A stretch of 64,000 nt of DNA from the NCBI GenBank assembly GCA_003864495.1, contig ML133499.1, forward strand, positions 1,550,001-1,614,000, written 5' to 3'. The DNA comes from Nemopilema nomurai. Lineage: Eukaryota > Cnidaria > Scyphozoa > Rhizostomeae > Rhizostomatidae. The notes under the pieces are model-generated. The model did no database searches and was not told where the DNA came from. It was given only the letters and a program-made list of their open reading frames with translations. The first letter of the stretch is position 1; every line of letters starts with the position of its first letter. The translations under genes were made by a program, and so were the position numbers. Below are positions 45,501 through 58,050 of the stretch, in pieces.

Positions 45501-47131
45501 ACACGCGGGAAATATGCGGGATGCCACTGAGGCGCGGGAGCAGCGAAACCCTTGGCTTGTGGTCCGGTTATCGGGAACTTGCCATAAATCGTATTTATAA
45601 ACATAAAGTTGAGCCTGTTCTTAGGAGTTTTCAGAGACATTTTGACGGATTCGCAGGCAGAGCGAATTTACGGTAGACATGTGCAATTTTTACTTCAAAT
45701 AACATAAAATCATAAATGAAATATTGAGATGACAAAGCTTAATTCATTGTTTTGGCCTAAGCACAAGTAATTAAGACTATTATAAACGAGGAAGATGAAC
45801 GTCAAAATAGCGCAAATCAGCGGCAATCAACACTAATTAGAAAAGAGAAATAAATAAGAAAAGTAATTACGAGGACATGCATATGTGGAGCGTGAACAAA
45901 CCTACGCGTGCGATTGCGAAACCTTTCTCTCAGTTGCAGCTGCTATTTTAGTATTTGTGCCATTAATGCAAGACAAAATTGAAAATGCCTGTCTGCATCA
46001 TCATTACTGATGGAGATTTACATCGTGAGCGATCACGTGTTTTGGCAAAATGAGTTCACGCAAATAGATTCGATTGCCTAAGTTCACAGAAAGTCGACAG
46101 TTAATGATTAAAAAGCGACATTTAAAGAAATCTAGGGAGAGAGAGAGAGAGTTTTTTCGATTTCCTACTCTTGAAATGGTCTTGTAATGAGTTATGAGGG
46201 TAAAAGGACAGACAAAACTGCGATAAACGCGCGCAAAAGCGCGGTTATAAGTAACGGTACAAGCGAAACAAACTATTTAGAGGAGATTTTACTAAAAGGT
46301 AATCTTGCAAATGCAAATTTCAAATTACGTAAAGATCCTTTGGTGAATCATTTGGAGCAACATTTGACAACAACGTGAACAATTTTCAGAATCTTGAAAT
46401 GATCTCGAGTTGCACGGGTGCGAAATGCGCGAAAATGCGCGGGCACAAGCGATGGGACAGGCGAATGGAAGTAACGGAGAATCAGCCTATGAAAGGACAA
46501 TATTGAACACATGCAAACTACTACTACCCATAGTGCATTTGGCCAAATTCCCAAGAGCATTTGCGACAAAATACAAAGTAGAAAAGTAATCATACTTGTG
46601 CCAGTGAAAAATAATTTCGCGAAGAGTAGGAAGAGAAAACTCTCTGATTAAGCAGAATGTCATTGTTATTTTAGCGACTCGAATACGCAAACCGCAATTA
46701 TTTTACGTAAATAAAAAAATTCATTTTAATACGGGAGGTTTCCTTTGCGATACCACGGGCTTTTGTAAGCTTTGTTAAGCATCATATTGTACGTCCTAGT
46801 CCAAATAAAGGTTCCTAATCAGGATATACCGAATTTCTGAAAAACCATTGTCACAGACCACTTTTGGCTACATCTAAGTCGACACTTAACCAAGAATAAC
46901 ACTTCATTTCCATGTGGGTATCCTCAACATGGATAGCACAATAATAATAATATAATTTAGTTGCCTGCTGAGCTTAAAAAGCATCGTTTTTAATGGACAA
47001 CTAAAGTCGCTTTCCTCCGACCATGTTGATAATGCTTTCATGCATTGTCATTCTTCTCGACAACAAAGAAGAATTAAACATGTTCTACTCTTACTTGAGA
47101 GAGCACCTGGAAGCGATAACTGGTCCATGTC
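45501..47131. other. Interval between convergent calcium sensor and RNASEH2B genes
   Basis: Holds both 3' UTRs. An AATAAA-like AAATAAATAA at 45848-45857 could end the calcium sensor transcript. A (GA)n run is at 46137-46150. A 63-codon ORF at 46187 has no support. Confidence 0.5.
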
Positions 47132-50100
47132 TCATGTCTTCTTAGGCTTCGCAGCGAAGAAGCTGTTCATTGACTTCATTCCCGTCTTGTCAATCTTCGC
47201 CAGCGCTTTCTGGGCTGTTGTCAGCTTTGCTGGTTTCTGAAACGGTAATATTCCAGAGATATTTTCTCAGAGTTCTTGCAGAAAGGTTAATACTGTACGC
47301 AACAAAAAGATATAAAGGCGGAAAGACAGACTCTAAAACACCTAGGTGGAAAGGCGACCTAGCCTGCCTAATAATGCAAACTATTGTATTTGTATTTGTT
47401 ACTATCTTGCATCCGAAGGTAGTTTTATATCCTATTCTAACGACACTGAGAGGCTTAAGATTATCAACAGTGTTCTGGTCCTTCCTCTCGATGTGACCAC
47501 ACCTCATGATTCCTTATGCCTGGAATTACAGAGAGCTGGCAACTCTCCTCATTCTGGGTGGAAGTTTGGTCATGCCAGGGACTCGAACCACGAACCCTTG
47601 GGTCGATAGTCAGCGCCTCTAGCCTCTGAGCCATCCTCGCACTTTCAGTAAGAACTATCAATAAGAACTATCAGTAAAAAACTTGAACTAGATGCAAGAC
47701 AGTAAAGGAGCAGCTTTGCAAAAACCAAAGTCATCACAAAATAATAATGTCACTGTATTTGCCAGAATTATTTGTGCAAGAAAAAACTTGTCACCAAACA
47801 TATGATGTTATACAACCAGTCCCCCATTGCAAGCTTTGGCTAAGCAGAAGAAACGTTTTATCATAGAAGAAAGGTCTGTTGAAAAACTGGGAAAATACCT
47901 TATCTGCTTTAGCATGTTTGTCCCTGTAATCTTCAACACAATTGTCGCTCTCATTGTTCAGTTTCTGTTTCTGCAAAAAAGTAGCACTGAATAAAAACTA
48001 CTTAATAAACGAAGAAACAAAACAAGGCAAACATAAGAAATAAATTCTAGATTTTTTTAGAAAGGTGAACGGGAATCCGGCACTTTACTTTCTCTTGAAA
48101 CATGTTCTTTATTTGATTTCAAAACACAGTATTGCATTGTTTTTGAAAAGCGATTTACGCTCCAAAATATAATATATGATATCATTTAGTATAATATAGT
48201 ATAATATAACATAAGAAAATAAAGTATAACATTATATAATATAATATGATATCATTTAGTTTATTTTGATATCATAACATATATTGTTTATTATGTTATA
48301 TAAAATCATTTAGTCATAATGAATCATAATATATATTATCTTACATTATACTTAACAATGTAATCAAATGAAACATAATATTTAGTTCTCTAAAAACAAG
48401 GAGAATCTACCGCAAATCATAATTGTTTTCCTTTAAAAATATTGGATGATCGCCGATGAAATACGATTTATGAAAACCAGGCCTCAAAATCGAAAGTAAT
48501 GAACAGGAAATCGTTCGCAAAAATTCGTTGCTGCCTTGACGCCACTAAATGCTGATGTAATGTGAACGCAGCCTCGCGCTGTTTGTTTGAGAGTAGTGGC
48601 TTTGTAATTAATTCAAATGCTTGTAATTTGTGAGTTTGAGCGTCTTAATCCTAGGCAAACAACTCCGCTGTATGGTTGGGTGTCTCACACTAATTGTGCT
48701 GCAATTACACTGGGACACTGTTTAGCGAGGTGAGGCCCACTGTAGTAAATGACTTGCAATGACTAAAGACACGTTAGGCCATTTCAAGCGCAGTTGGGTG
48801 ACAATTAGAAATGAGACAGGAATAGGAAAATATGGACGATAAAAGGCGAAAACTAGCTTGTTTACGTTTTGCATGTGGAGAAGAACGACAAGGTGTCTGG
48901 CTCAAAGCGTGGTGTTGTCTGTCAAAGCTGATTCATTACAAAAAACTTGGAAAATAAAAGCATATGTCCATTTCAAACTAGGTCAGGTCTATGTCTGAAC
49001 GAAAGAATTAGAGGATAGCAAGAAATGATGAATGCATGGAAACCGTCATCACAAGAGTGACCATTGTAGAATAATTCAAAACTTTTGTTGGCTAATCCAT
49101 TAAAAACATGGACATCTTTGTAGCTTGGGTCTCAAAAGGATGGAAGCATTTCCAGCATGAGAATAACTTTGTCATTGGGTAATAACTCAAGCAAAGAAAA
49201 TATAATCAAATTGGGTGCTATAATGCTAACACTGCAAAAATTCTCTTTCAGTTGTTTGTATTGAGATTGAAGTACAACGAACTGAACAGCAAATTCAAAA
49301 TACCTTTGCTGGAGGTAGACTATCATCTGCTTGGCTTCTTGTCGGCGAGGAAACGATTCTACAAACAGAAATGGAAATGAAAATATCAATTTGAAAGCAT
49401 TCAACAAGAATTTAGCAGGGAAGAGATTCAGTTGAAAAACAGAGATGAAGAAAATTTGTTGAAAGAGAGAACAGTTTTTCGACACAGGCATTTTATGTAA
49501 AGTTGAGAAAGGCCTTCAGTGGTAATGGAGAACATCAGGGGAATTACCTAGCTACGCAACACTTTACTTTGATTCTCTTGAGAGGCTTCAATTTAAATTA
49601 AGAGTTAAATCTCAATCAGCAAGGGAGAATGAAAATAAAATGTAACTAGAAATAAAGAACGAAAGAAAGAAAGAAAGAACGCTTGTTTCAAACGAATTCA
49701 AATGAAAAGAACATAGAATAAAATCAATCCAACTATAAAATTGACAAGATGTTTATCATCGCGGGTGCTGCAACATTAAATTCAAATACCCAAGCAGTGA
49801 AATAAATGCCCAGAAAACAGGAACTGGACAATAACTTGGAATATCCTAGCGTGAGGTCATGTAGATTGAAACTTCTTTTGGAAAGAATTTTCTTATCTTG
49901 GGCATAGAAGATCAAGATAACATAACTAATAAATATTCTATGAAATCGTAAAGCTTTAACAACATACTGCAGATGGTTCCTCAATTTTTCAGCCAGTTCT
50001 TGTTCCAAATAGTCCGACACTAGCTCGAAGGCGTAAAGCATGTAATCTCCTAAACGCAAAATAAATCATATTAGGGTAGCATCGAGAAGAATTAGATGAC

Positions 50101-53100
50101 AGTATACTATGAGATGCATAATGGTTAGCACGAGAAACAGTTATCAACATCACCGTGGTATTGCACAGAAAAAAGAATCAATTTGGAAAACCGTTTAACT
50201 TATTGCATTTCATTATCAGAGTTGTAAGTGGAAATGATGAATTCAAAACTCCATTCTTTCATTCGAGGTTTTGCTGTTTTCTTTATATCAACGTTCCACA
50301 ACGATAATTATAGCTATAAACGCCATTTTTAGTGGGTAGACACAACATACAGGTGACCAAAGCAAAGCAAAAGAATTTTTCGAAAGAAAATGCGAAAAAC
50401 CAGTAAAATTAATTAATAGGTGAACAAATTATTTTATAAACAGGATGAACAACATTTTTGCTGAATTTTTAATTGCCTAGCCGTCGTTCGACAAAGCTGA
50501 ATCGAATTCTGCAAGTTTAGATAGACTCTGCTTCATCAAAGTTCTAAGAAAATTTTTCTGGAAAAAGACCATTTAAAAGCAATATTGCGTCATTACTTCG
50601 CACAGAAGGCTTCTGTCTTTCTAAAGCAGCCAATTCCTTGCTTCTACAGCTTGTTATATAGTTTATCGTATTATTACTGTTTTACAGTATTATAGTATTG
50701 TCTTAGAACACGCAAATCTAACTTGCTTTGTCCTACACTTTGCATCCTCAACAAGTCACCGTGCAATGCAAACGAGCTAAATTAGCGCTAAAAAGAACAA
50801 TTTTATCCTTTTTACTCTCTTTGCCGGCATGAATCAAGCATGTTGGATCTGACGCTTCCTACAAAAAAACTGCATTATTCAAAGGTTTTGAGGGATGGAA
50901 CAACTTTCTATTTCCTCCCAAAATTGGCTCATAAGATTTTACGAGGGGTCAACACAGTCATAATTTGATGACACATTGTAGTGTCCAATTAAAAAGGATT
51001 TGCAACGGTCAAAATTCTGAAAGACTACGTCATTCGACTTTCATTTCAAATTCACCTGCTTTCGAAACCAAAAGCCATGCTTGAAACACGTCAGAAATTA
51101 CCAACACACTTTGCTATTAACCATTTATCGAAGCCAGACAAAATCGTTTTCAAAACTACCTTAAACTTGACCAAACAGTTGACCAAACGAATGAAAAAGG
51201 CAGTTTAGGATAAGATCCCAAACAATTTTTATCCCTCCTGGGAAAATACAAAAGTCCCGAAAACTATCCCTATGAGGCCCGAAAGGACGATGGCTAGTCA
51301 TTTGGGAAACATAATATTGAATAAATTACAATCTAAAAACGAACCCTTCAGTGATGTTCTAAAAAGATCTAGTGGACAGTGCATTAAAACTTAAGTAGGA
51401 AGTGAAAACTGGAAAAGAATTAATCTAACTTCACCGTCAGAAAATTTTTATTATGGGCATCAATGGACAGGAAATAAAATAAATGAGAGCCAAGATCCAA
51501 AGCAGCCTTCGTCCTTTTGATGGGTGAAATAAAAAACATTGCCAAATACCATTCAGGAATGCAAGGTCATTTCTTTCTATCTCTTTATATCATAGCATGT
51601 CTTGCACGAATGTCGACAAACGATGAATAATTAAGACATCAGAAAAATATGATTCTAAAGAACTTCTAGAGTTTTGAGAATTTATAGCCATAGAGGTAAT
51701 AACTTGAGCTTAAAATGATCAGATTAGGACAAAGAAAGTATTAGCATCCAATATTAGGACAGAGTTCTTTTTGATACAGGCCTATCTGGGGAAAAACAGT
51801 GCACCTTCAAGTAACTTTTGGTAGTTTTGCTGCATAGCCCTAACAAAAATTGTTGCTTATTGTTCTCATACTTAAGTATTCATGAAGGCAAAAATACATT
51901 AGTGTGCGTACTCTTTAGACACTCGCAATTCAATGCCATAGAAAGTCCAACAATTAAAGAAAATTTAATCCCAAAAAATTAAAAGAAAAGAACTTTAAAA
52001 AAATGGGGACCTCTCCGTGGTCCTGTATATGTTGTTCATTTCGTGCGAACAAATTTCGTAATGCATTGCACGTTTTAAGGTAATGATGAAATAGTTTGTT
52101 AAGAGGTTATATATAAGGAAACGGTCACCTTCTATTCAGAATGTCATTTAACTAAAAAAAGACGTCATTTACTTAAAGACGTTAAACCCCTGATATTTAG
52201 CAGTCAGCGGTTTAATCACTACAAATCCAAACTGCGCGGAGTAAATGAAAACATTTGTTTGAAGAGCAGCGAAGGCGGAAAAGAGACCAAGCAAATTAAT
52301 TTGCTGTAGCGAGAGGTAGAGTTCCCGTCTACGGTAAAGCCATTAATATAACTTATATAGAATAAAATAAGACATAGACACAATATAAACATATAATAGA
52401 GTAAGACAAATTGCTTTCTAACCTCTGGAACAAGAGCTGTCGTTGGAAGACTTGATGAAATTCGCAGCATGGGCCCCGGCTCCAGCGTGAAACCTGGTTG
52501 ATTCCAAGAAGTTTGCAAGCTTTTCGACCTATATATAAAACAATATCCATAGCTAATAAAGAGAACGAGGAAACGAGGAACATAGAAACTTTAATATCGA
52601 TACAACTTAACCTCCTGATATCCTTGTGTTACTCCAAACAACCCCTCATGATTCAACATGATAAATATGTAAATAACTGTTTCTCTTTAAAATAAATGTT
52701 TTTCCGTGAATGTTATGTATTCTATAATCTGACTTTTGCATACTCTAAGCAGTCATCGAGTTGACCAGTGCCTTATTACTATGGCATGTTGCATACTGAA
52801 TTCCAGTTTCTCCTGGCGCATCAAATCCTCAAGTTCCTAAGTCTCCCCCCCCCCACCTCCTGCAAGTTTTCGTCCATTTTCCCATTTAGTCACAGCCCTT
52901 CGATTGCTCTTGAATCTGGGCACTATTTGATAGAGAATTATTTTCAGTATGTAGAGCAATGTTTCCATTTTTCTGCACCTCTATTGCATTATTCTCCTGT
53001 TTTGTACCTCTTGTAGCGCACCAGTTATACATCATTTTTATCATGCACTTATGAGCCGAATTTTCATTTCCTTGTAGATTTAGGACATCAATGCCTCCTG

Positions 53101-56100
53101 AAGAGTGACCTAGTTATGAAACAGGATTCAGGGGTACATAGCAAAGTCTGATATTTCTATTAGAATATATAATGATTATAATTATCTTATGCTTGCTGTA
53201 GTCATGTGTTATGTTGTGTTAAAGTTTATTGGGCAATGGAAACTTACATAGATTGCTTACCACGCTGTTTTAGATTCGAGTTTGTTAGCCGTCGTTATAT
53301 CAATTATTAACGGCAGAAAATCAAGGACAGCAATCCAGTAAAAGGATATGCCTTGAGAAAGGCAGGTGATTTGCGAATAAAAACTTTGAGGATGCAGAGC
53401 AATCTGAGACAGCGAGCGAGTCTAATGACAGTGAACTTTTTACGTAGTCTGAAATTATTGACATTTTTGACATAATTTTTATGGTGCATGTAATATTGTG
53501 GACAATACCAAAACTTTGTTTCAATCTTCAAAAATTCTTTTGTGTTGAGTTATAGCGTTTTGGTTTACCTATAGACCATTTTGAGTAAATTATACATGTC
53601 CTTGATCTAATTTGCCTGAGCAATTGAGGCAAGCGCTTGACAGGACACCTGCAAAAATGCAAACGGCCAGGCCTGATTCCTGATAAATGATACCTGATCA
53701 TTGATACCTAAACACTGATACGTGATCAATGAAAGATGATCCTTGATATCTAATCAATGATACCTGATCATTGATTCCTGATCACTGATTCCTGAACACT
53801 GATTCCTGATAAATGACACCTGATCTCTGATACTTGATCACTGATACCTGATCACTGATACCTGGACTGTGCTGATATAAAACATAATTGTCTTCATTAT
53901 GACGTCAATGTAATAACAGTTACCTTGTTTTTAAGCCATGTCACCAGTTTATCTGTGTTTAGCTTGTATGCAGCCAAATCAAGAGATCCTTTGACATCAC
54001 AAATCACTTGCATGTCCAAACTCGCCAAACAGCTTTCTAACAGCTGAAGACCACTATGGAACTCCTTGGCAATCAAAATTTGTTCCATTGGCATAAATTT
54101 TCCCTTAAATAGAATAATGAATGTCAATTACTTGCAGCATGGAGGAATAAGCATGAGGTACTTGCTTTGTTTAGCAAAATCTTTTAAATGAAATCAAACA
54201 TTAAAAGGAAAGTTACAGCTTCCTCTGATAAAATTAGTATCATGTGACTTGAAGTGTGTATGATTCCAAGTCATAGCTTCATAGTTAGTCCTTGGCTTAA
54301 GCAGTCAAGTGCCAGTCAATATAAATTCCTTGGCTTAAGCAGTCAATATAAATTCCCTACCGTCTTTACAGTGGTCTCTTCTTGGCTTGAACTCTGTAAT
54401 AGCTGTTACACTATTTTAGCTACTGTTTGTCATGCTGTTTAACTGTCAACTATAGATACTAGAATATAGCCCAAGTGTGAGGCAGAGCCTTGCATCAAAG
54501 GTCCTGCAAGTGCCACCCTCCCATGCAGAGATGGACTTGAAACATGCCTCTCAAGAATGACTATACTCTCAAACAAATGCCCCATTATTGCTAACATCTA
54601 TACCAAGGACTCAAAAGAAGGATCAAACAGCTTTGTAAGTGGCAATGTGAAATGTAAGGTGGTGGCTAAGAGGTATCACAGAGAGATTAGCTGCCATATG
54701 GAGGCTAGGTAGGAAGGACTTAGCTAGTAAAAATAACACTCACAGTTTTGGCCACTGTCTCTAAAAAGGGCACAGCAAGAAATATTGGATCAATCGGTGT
54801 TAGAAGATGGAGTGATCCATCTACAATAAAATATAAAACAGTTTATTTAGCTTAAAGTTACTTTTTAAAGCTTCTAGAGCATAGAAGGAAATGCAAAGGT
54901 TGATTGAAACTAAATAATTTTGGTAAGAAAAAGGAAGATGATTTTCAAGTGCCAATCACTTAATTGAATATAAGTCAGTATTATCATCATAAATCAATTT
55001 CTAAAAGGTTGCACCTCCATCATATGGCTAGTTCAATAAGAGGTCACATTTTAAATAGTTAATTCTGTTATGACAATTTTTTAATCTGGCGATCAAATGA
55101 TCAACTACAGTCAGTAATGGGGAAATCTTGATTAAAAAAAAATTCCATGAACAGTTTCATTAAATCTTAACACTACATTAATATGCTTAATGAAGAAATA
55201 CTTTTGGCTCTACCAGTTCTTGAGTTTTATTGTGAATGGGCAAATCACCCATAATTTGCTCATAATAAAAATTTCATGCTAAATGAATTTTTGATATTTT
55301 TCATCTGTCTTGATGGTTTATTAAATTTTACCTTCCATAATGGAGTCATTGCAAAACCAAGACCGATACTTTTCTGAGAACTTCAGAATCTCAAACACCT
55401 TGTCTTCTTTGAATGCAAAAAGTGCCGGCAAACCTAGGAAGGTAAAAGAAATCAGCTAACAAACGCTAAACATTAAATAAGTAGAAGAAAAACCAATGAA
55501 TGAGCATTATAAAAACAAAGCACAAATTGATAAATTGAAAAATAAATTGGATGTTTATATACCTGACTTTGGATGGGGAAGCTTATGGAGATACGGGCTT
55601 GACTTTTTGCTATCATTGTCGGTTTGGCACATAAGCGTTTCTAGAAAAATGAAAAGACAGTTTCTAGAGTGCTATCAGTTGGTTTATTTTCACAAGTTAA
55701 ACTTTGAAAAGCATGGTGGTCAGGGAGGGGAATAACACTTTCTTCAATGTTACAATCTTCATAACAGTAACAGTGACCAGGGAGTATACAGAAGCACCAG
55801 AAAGGGGGTCATGGACCCAACCAATGGTCTGTAATTAGAAAGTTTGATTTAGAAAGTTACCTTCTTGAATAAATCAAACATATGTGAGAAATTATGAGCC
55901 AAGGGGTGCTTTTTTCTTGATCACTTTAGCTACTAAGAGAGCTCCTCAAATTATTCTCGCCATACAATTTATCCTGTTCGCTATTACATATGTATTGATT
56001 TTATTAACTGTTAGTGTTGATGTTTAAATTTTCCATATTTGATGTTGAATTTTAGCTATGTATTGGTGTCACTGGCTCAATTATTAATTGTTAGTTAATT

Positions 56101-56655
56101 TGAATAAGACGTAGTTAGAAGAATTTGAAATGTGCAATTGAACTGAGTGTTCAATTTTTTTATCTTTGATGCAAAAACTGTACCCTATACTGTATCTTCA
56201 TGATTATTCACCCAGAAGACAATACTTTTACAACAGTAACCGTTTAATATAACAGTGACAAAATGAACATTTCATCTTTTTGAGTCACGTCAGCTAAGGT
56301 GGAAATTGAAATTAATTGCCCCTTTCCCCAATTTAAGTCCCTGTATGTGCTACTAATACACTCGCAATTCGCCATTTGTTGGGGAGACAGATATCAACAA
56401 ATAAGTTCTGAAGGAAACATGAAAACGAGCCACTAGGAAGGGGATTTGTACGACGGTAATATGAAATTTCATTCTCACACCAACTTTAATTTTACTAAAG
56501 CAAGTCACCCCGTTAAACTTACTTGGTGCCAACATTACCCACTCATTGACTTCGCCTTTTTTAGTTCCGTTTGTCTCCGACTTTTTACTCATTTCTGTGT
56601 CCTGTTGTGTGTCTGGAATTGAGTTCTTCCTTCTGCGAGTTAGCATAACAGCCAA
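47132..56655 (-). CDS. RNASEH2B: Ribonuclease H2 subunit B
   Basis: Ten coding exons in transcript order: 56655-56523, 55640-55563, 55433-55332, 54820-54744, 54103-53924, 52528-52423, 50049-49968, 49358-49304, 47970-47899 and 47236-47132 (TGA). All junctions are GT-AG and phases agree; 329 residues against about 310 in mammals. Recognised segments: KFSEKYRSWFCNDSIMEDGS (barrel), HLLTPIDPIFLAVPFL, GKFMPMEQILI, VTWLKNKVEKLANFLES, DYMLYAFELVSDYLEQELAE, PPAKKQKLN, and the hallmark tail TTAQKALAKIDKTGMKSMN-SFF. The protein is a non-catalytic subunit of the nuclear complex that removes ribonucleotides from DNA. MKSMNSFF is the PCNA-binding (PIP-like) site; Lys-rich PKKT ends the protein. The start Met is the first in frame before the conserved part. 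Introns hold a SINE. Confidence 0.95.
47400..47641 (-). mobile_element. tRNA-derived SINE with family M sequence at its downstream side
   Basis: On the minus strand GCGAGGATGGCTCAGAGGCT carries a box A-like start and GGTTCGAGTCC (47589-47579) is a box B. The 3' side does not pair to the 5' acceptor arm, so it is not a working tRNA. A body of about 150 bp follows. Beyond it (about 47330-47400) is CAGGCTAGGTCGCCTTTCCA, a piece of family M. It sits in the last intron of RNASEH2B. Confidence 0.62.
48165..48370. repeat. AT-rich imperfect repeat
   Basis: Runs of ATAATATGATATCATTTAGT and ATAATATAGTATAATATA-type units in an RNASEH2B intron. Low complexity, decayed. Confidence 0.65.
53678..53872 (+). 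repeat. Minisatellite, 14-bp unit CTGATACCTGATCA
   Basis: About 14 copies, with TGATCA palindromes in many units and variants ATTCCTGATCACTG and TAAATGATACCTG. It lies 52 bp from RNASEH2B exon 5 (53924) on its 3' (donor) side. Confidence 0.88.
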
Positions 56656-56813
56656 AACTTAGCCAACAGTCTAGAAGAATAAAAGGCCTTCCTGGCCGCT
56701 GCAAAATCAGCAGAGCAGAAAAATAAAACTGTCAATTCTTTACAATCGATCAAAGTTTAACAGCATTTTCGAAGACAAAAATTAATCATATCACTCTTGG
56801 AAGCCAGAATTGC

Positions 56814-56821
56814 GCGCCAAA
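56814..56821 (-). promoter_or_regulatory. Perfect E2F-type site about 160 bp upstream of the RNASEH2B ATG
   Basis: The minus strand reads TTTTGGCGCGCAATT, containing the E2F/DP consensus TTTGGCGC. It lies upstream of RNASEH2B in promoter distance, which fits S-phase control of a replication-coupled repair factor. An 8-bp match can be chance. Confidence 0.4.
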
Positions 56822-57084
56822 ATTTTCAGCTTAGCCTCAACTTGACTTCCTTAAACGAGGCTCCAGAACAACACGTGCATTTTGATCTCAGCTGAGTACT
56901 CGCAATTCCTTAGCAATGGAATTCCTGACCTTTTGACTCGTTTTTCTCTGAAATGAAACTACTGTAGAAACTAATGAATATAGGCCGTGAAGGTGTCAAA
57001 AGAATTACAATTATTAATAAAACAATACATGTTCTAAAAGTACAGGGATTTTGAAATTCAAATATGAATGACTTCTATTCCGTC

Positions 57085-57483
57085 TACATGTTTTTAAGTA
57101 AGAAACCTAGCTTGGGTTCCTTGTACTAAAAGTTTCTTATTTTTAAATAAGCGTTTAGTATCAAATTTTGCGCCTTGCGTCGCATCTTAATTTTATTAAA
57201 GTTTATAACACAACAGTTAGATTTTATATCGTATCTTTTGTTCATTATTCTTATGGAAACAGGGGTACTTTTTATCGAGACACCCGGTACAGTGTGCTTA
57301 AATTGTTGTATTATTTTTGTATTATTACCGAGACACCCAGTAAGTATTATCTTTGGCTCAGAAAGTCATCTATTTTTTTGGAGTTTCTTAAAAATATTGA
57401 TTTAGCGCTAAAAGTTTCTTAAATTTTTAGGGCCCTAGTACTAGGTTTCTTATAAACCGGTTTCTTATAAAAAGAAACGTGTA
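57085..57483 (+). mobile_element. TIR element of about 400 bp, family T relative
   Basis: The ends TA-CATGTTTTTAAGTAAGAAACC and GGTTTCTTATAAAAAGAAACGTG-TA are inverted relatives, and they resemble the element at 36676-37110 (TTCC changed to TTTC). Sub-terminal AAAGTTTCTTA copies are present. No ORF of transposase type. Confidence 0.62.
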
Positions 57484-57489
57484 CTTCGT

Positions 57490-58050
57490 ATTTCTGAACA
57501 AGTGCTTTGAGGTACAAAACTCCACTATAGCTAGAAATAGCGGAACCAATTTTTGCATACTTGAAGTACTTTTTCGTCCGACACTCCTCAGAGCATGGAA
57601 GCGTCGGATAATATCGTAATGCTTCGATTAAACGCGACATTCTTCCATATCTTAAGGGGGCTTCTATTCGGGGGGGGGCGTTAAAAAGAGGAATGAGGAT
57701 TATTAAATATTTTTCACGCTTCCTAGGAAATGTGTTTAAAAAACATCTAATGATGATCGCAGTTAGCGTAAAATTCTGAGTAGCAAGTCTGGTTTCATTA
57801 GTAAAATTCTAAAAAAACATCTAAATATCATGTTTAAAGTCATCATCAACATCTTCTTCCACGATGATATTAAAAAAAGGAGCAGCTTCGGTTTGTGTTT
57901 CTGATACAAGGGGCGTCTATATGGAGGGGGCGTTAAATAGAGGGGGCTTCTAATCGAAGCATTACGGTAACCAAAAGCTGCCACAATAAACAGCCAGCTG
58001 TGGATCGAAAATACTAGAGGGTCGTAAGAAGGGCGCCTGATTGTTTATAA
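57490..58050 (-). mobile_element. Dispersed element, family M, copy split by a nested insertion
   Basis: The minus strand shows CCCTCTAGTATTTTCGATCC to TTTTGGTTA, then after the insert TCCGACGCTTCCATGCTCTG and GGTTCCGCTATTTCTAGCTA, GTGGAGTTTTGTACCTCAAA. The blocks are in the same order as copies 2 and 3, interrupted at 57612-57967. Confidence 0.68.
57612..57967 (+). mobile_element. Nested MITE of about 356 bp with 17-bp TIR
   Basis: The ends CGTAATGCTTCGATTA (57615-57630) and TAATCGAAGCATTACG (57951-57966) are inverted repeats. A TAA on each side (57609-57611 and 57968-57970) is single in intact family M copies, so a target duplication of TA or TAA is visible. The interior has GGGGGCGTTAAA and GAGGGGGCTTCTAATCG motifs and no ORF. 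TSD length fits PIF/Harbinger (3 bp) or Tc1/mariner (2 bp). Confidence 0.75.

Noticed and set aside
46187..46378. 63-codon plus-strand ORF near the RNASEH2B 3' end
   Set aside because: No domain, no partner exon, and it lies between two convergent 3' UTRs.
47577..47641. tRNA gene on the minus strand
   Set aside because: Boxes A and B are present but the acceptor arm does not pair, so it is a SINE head.
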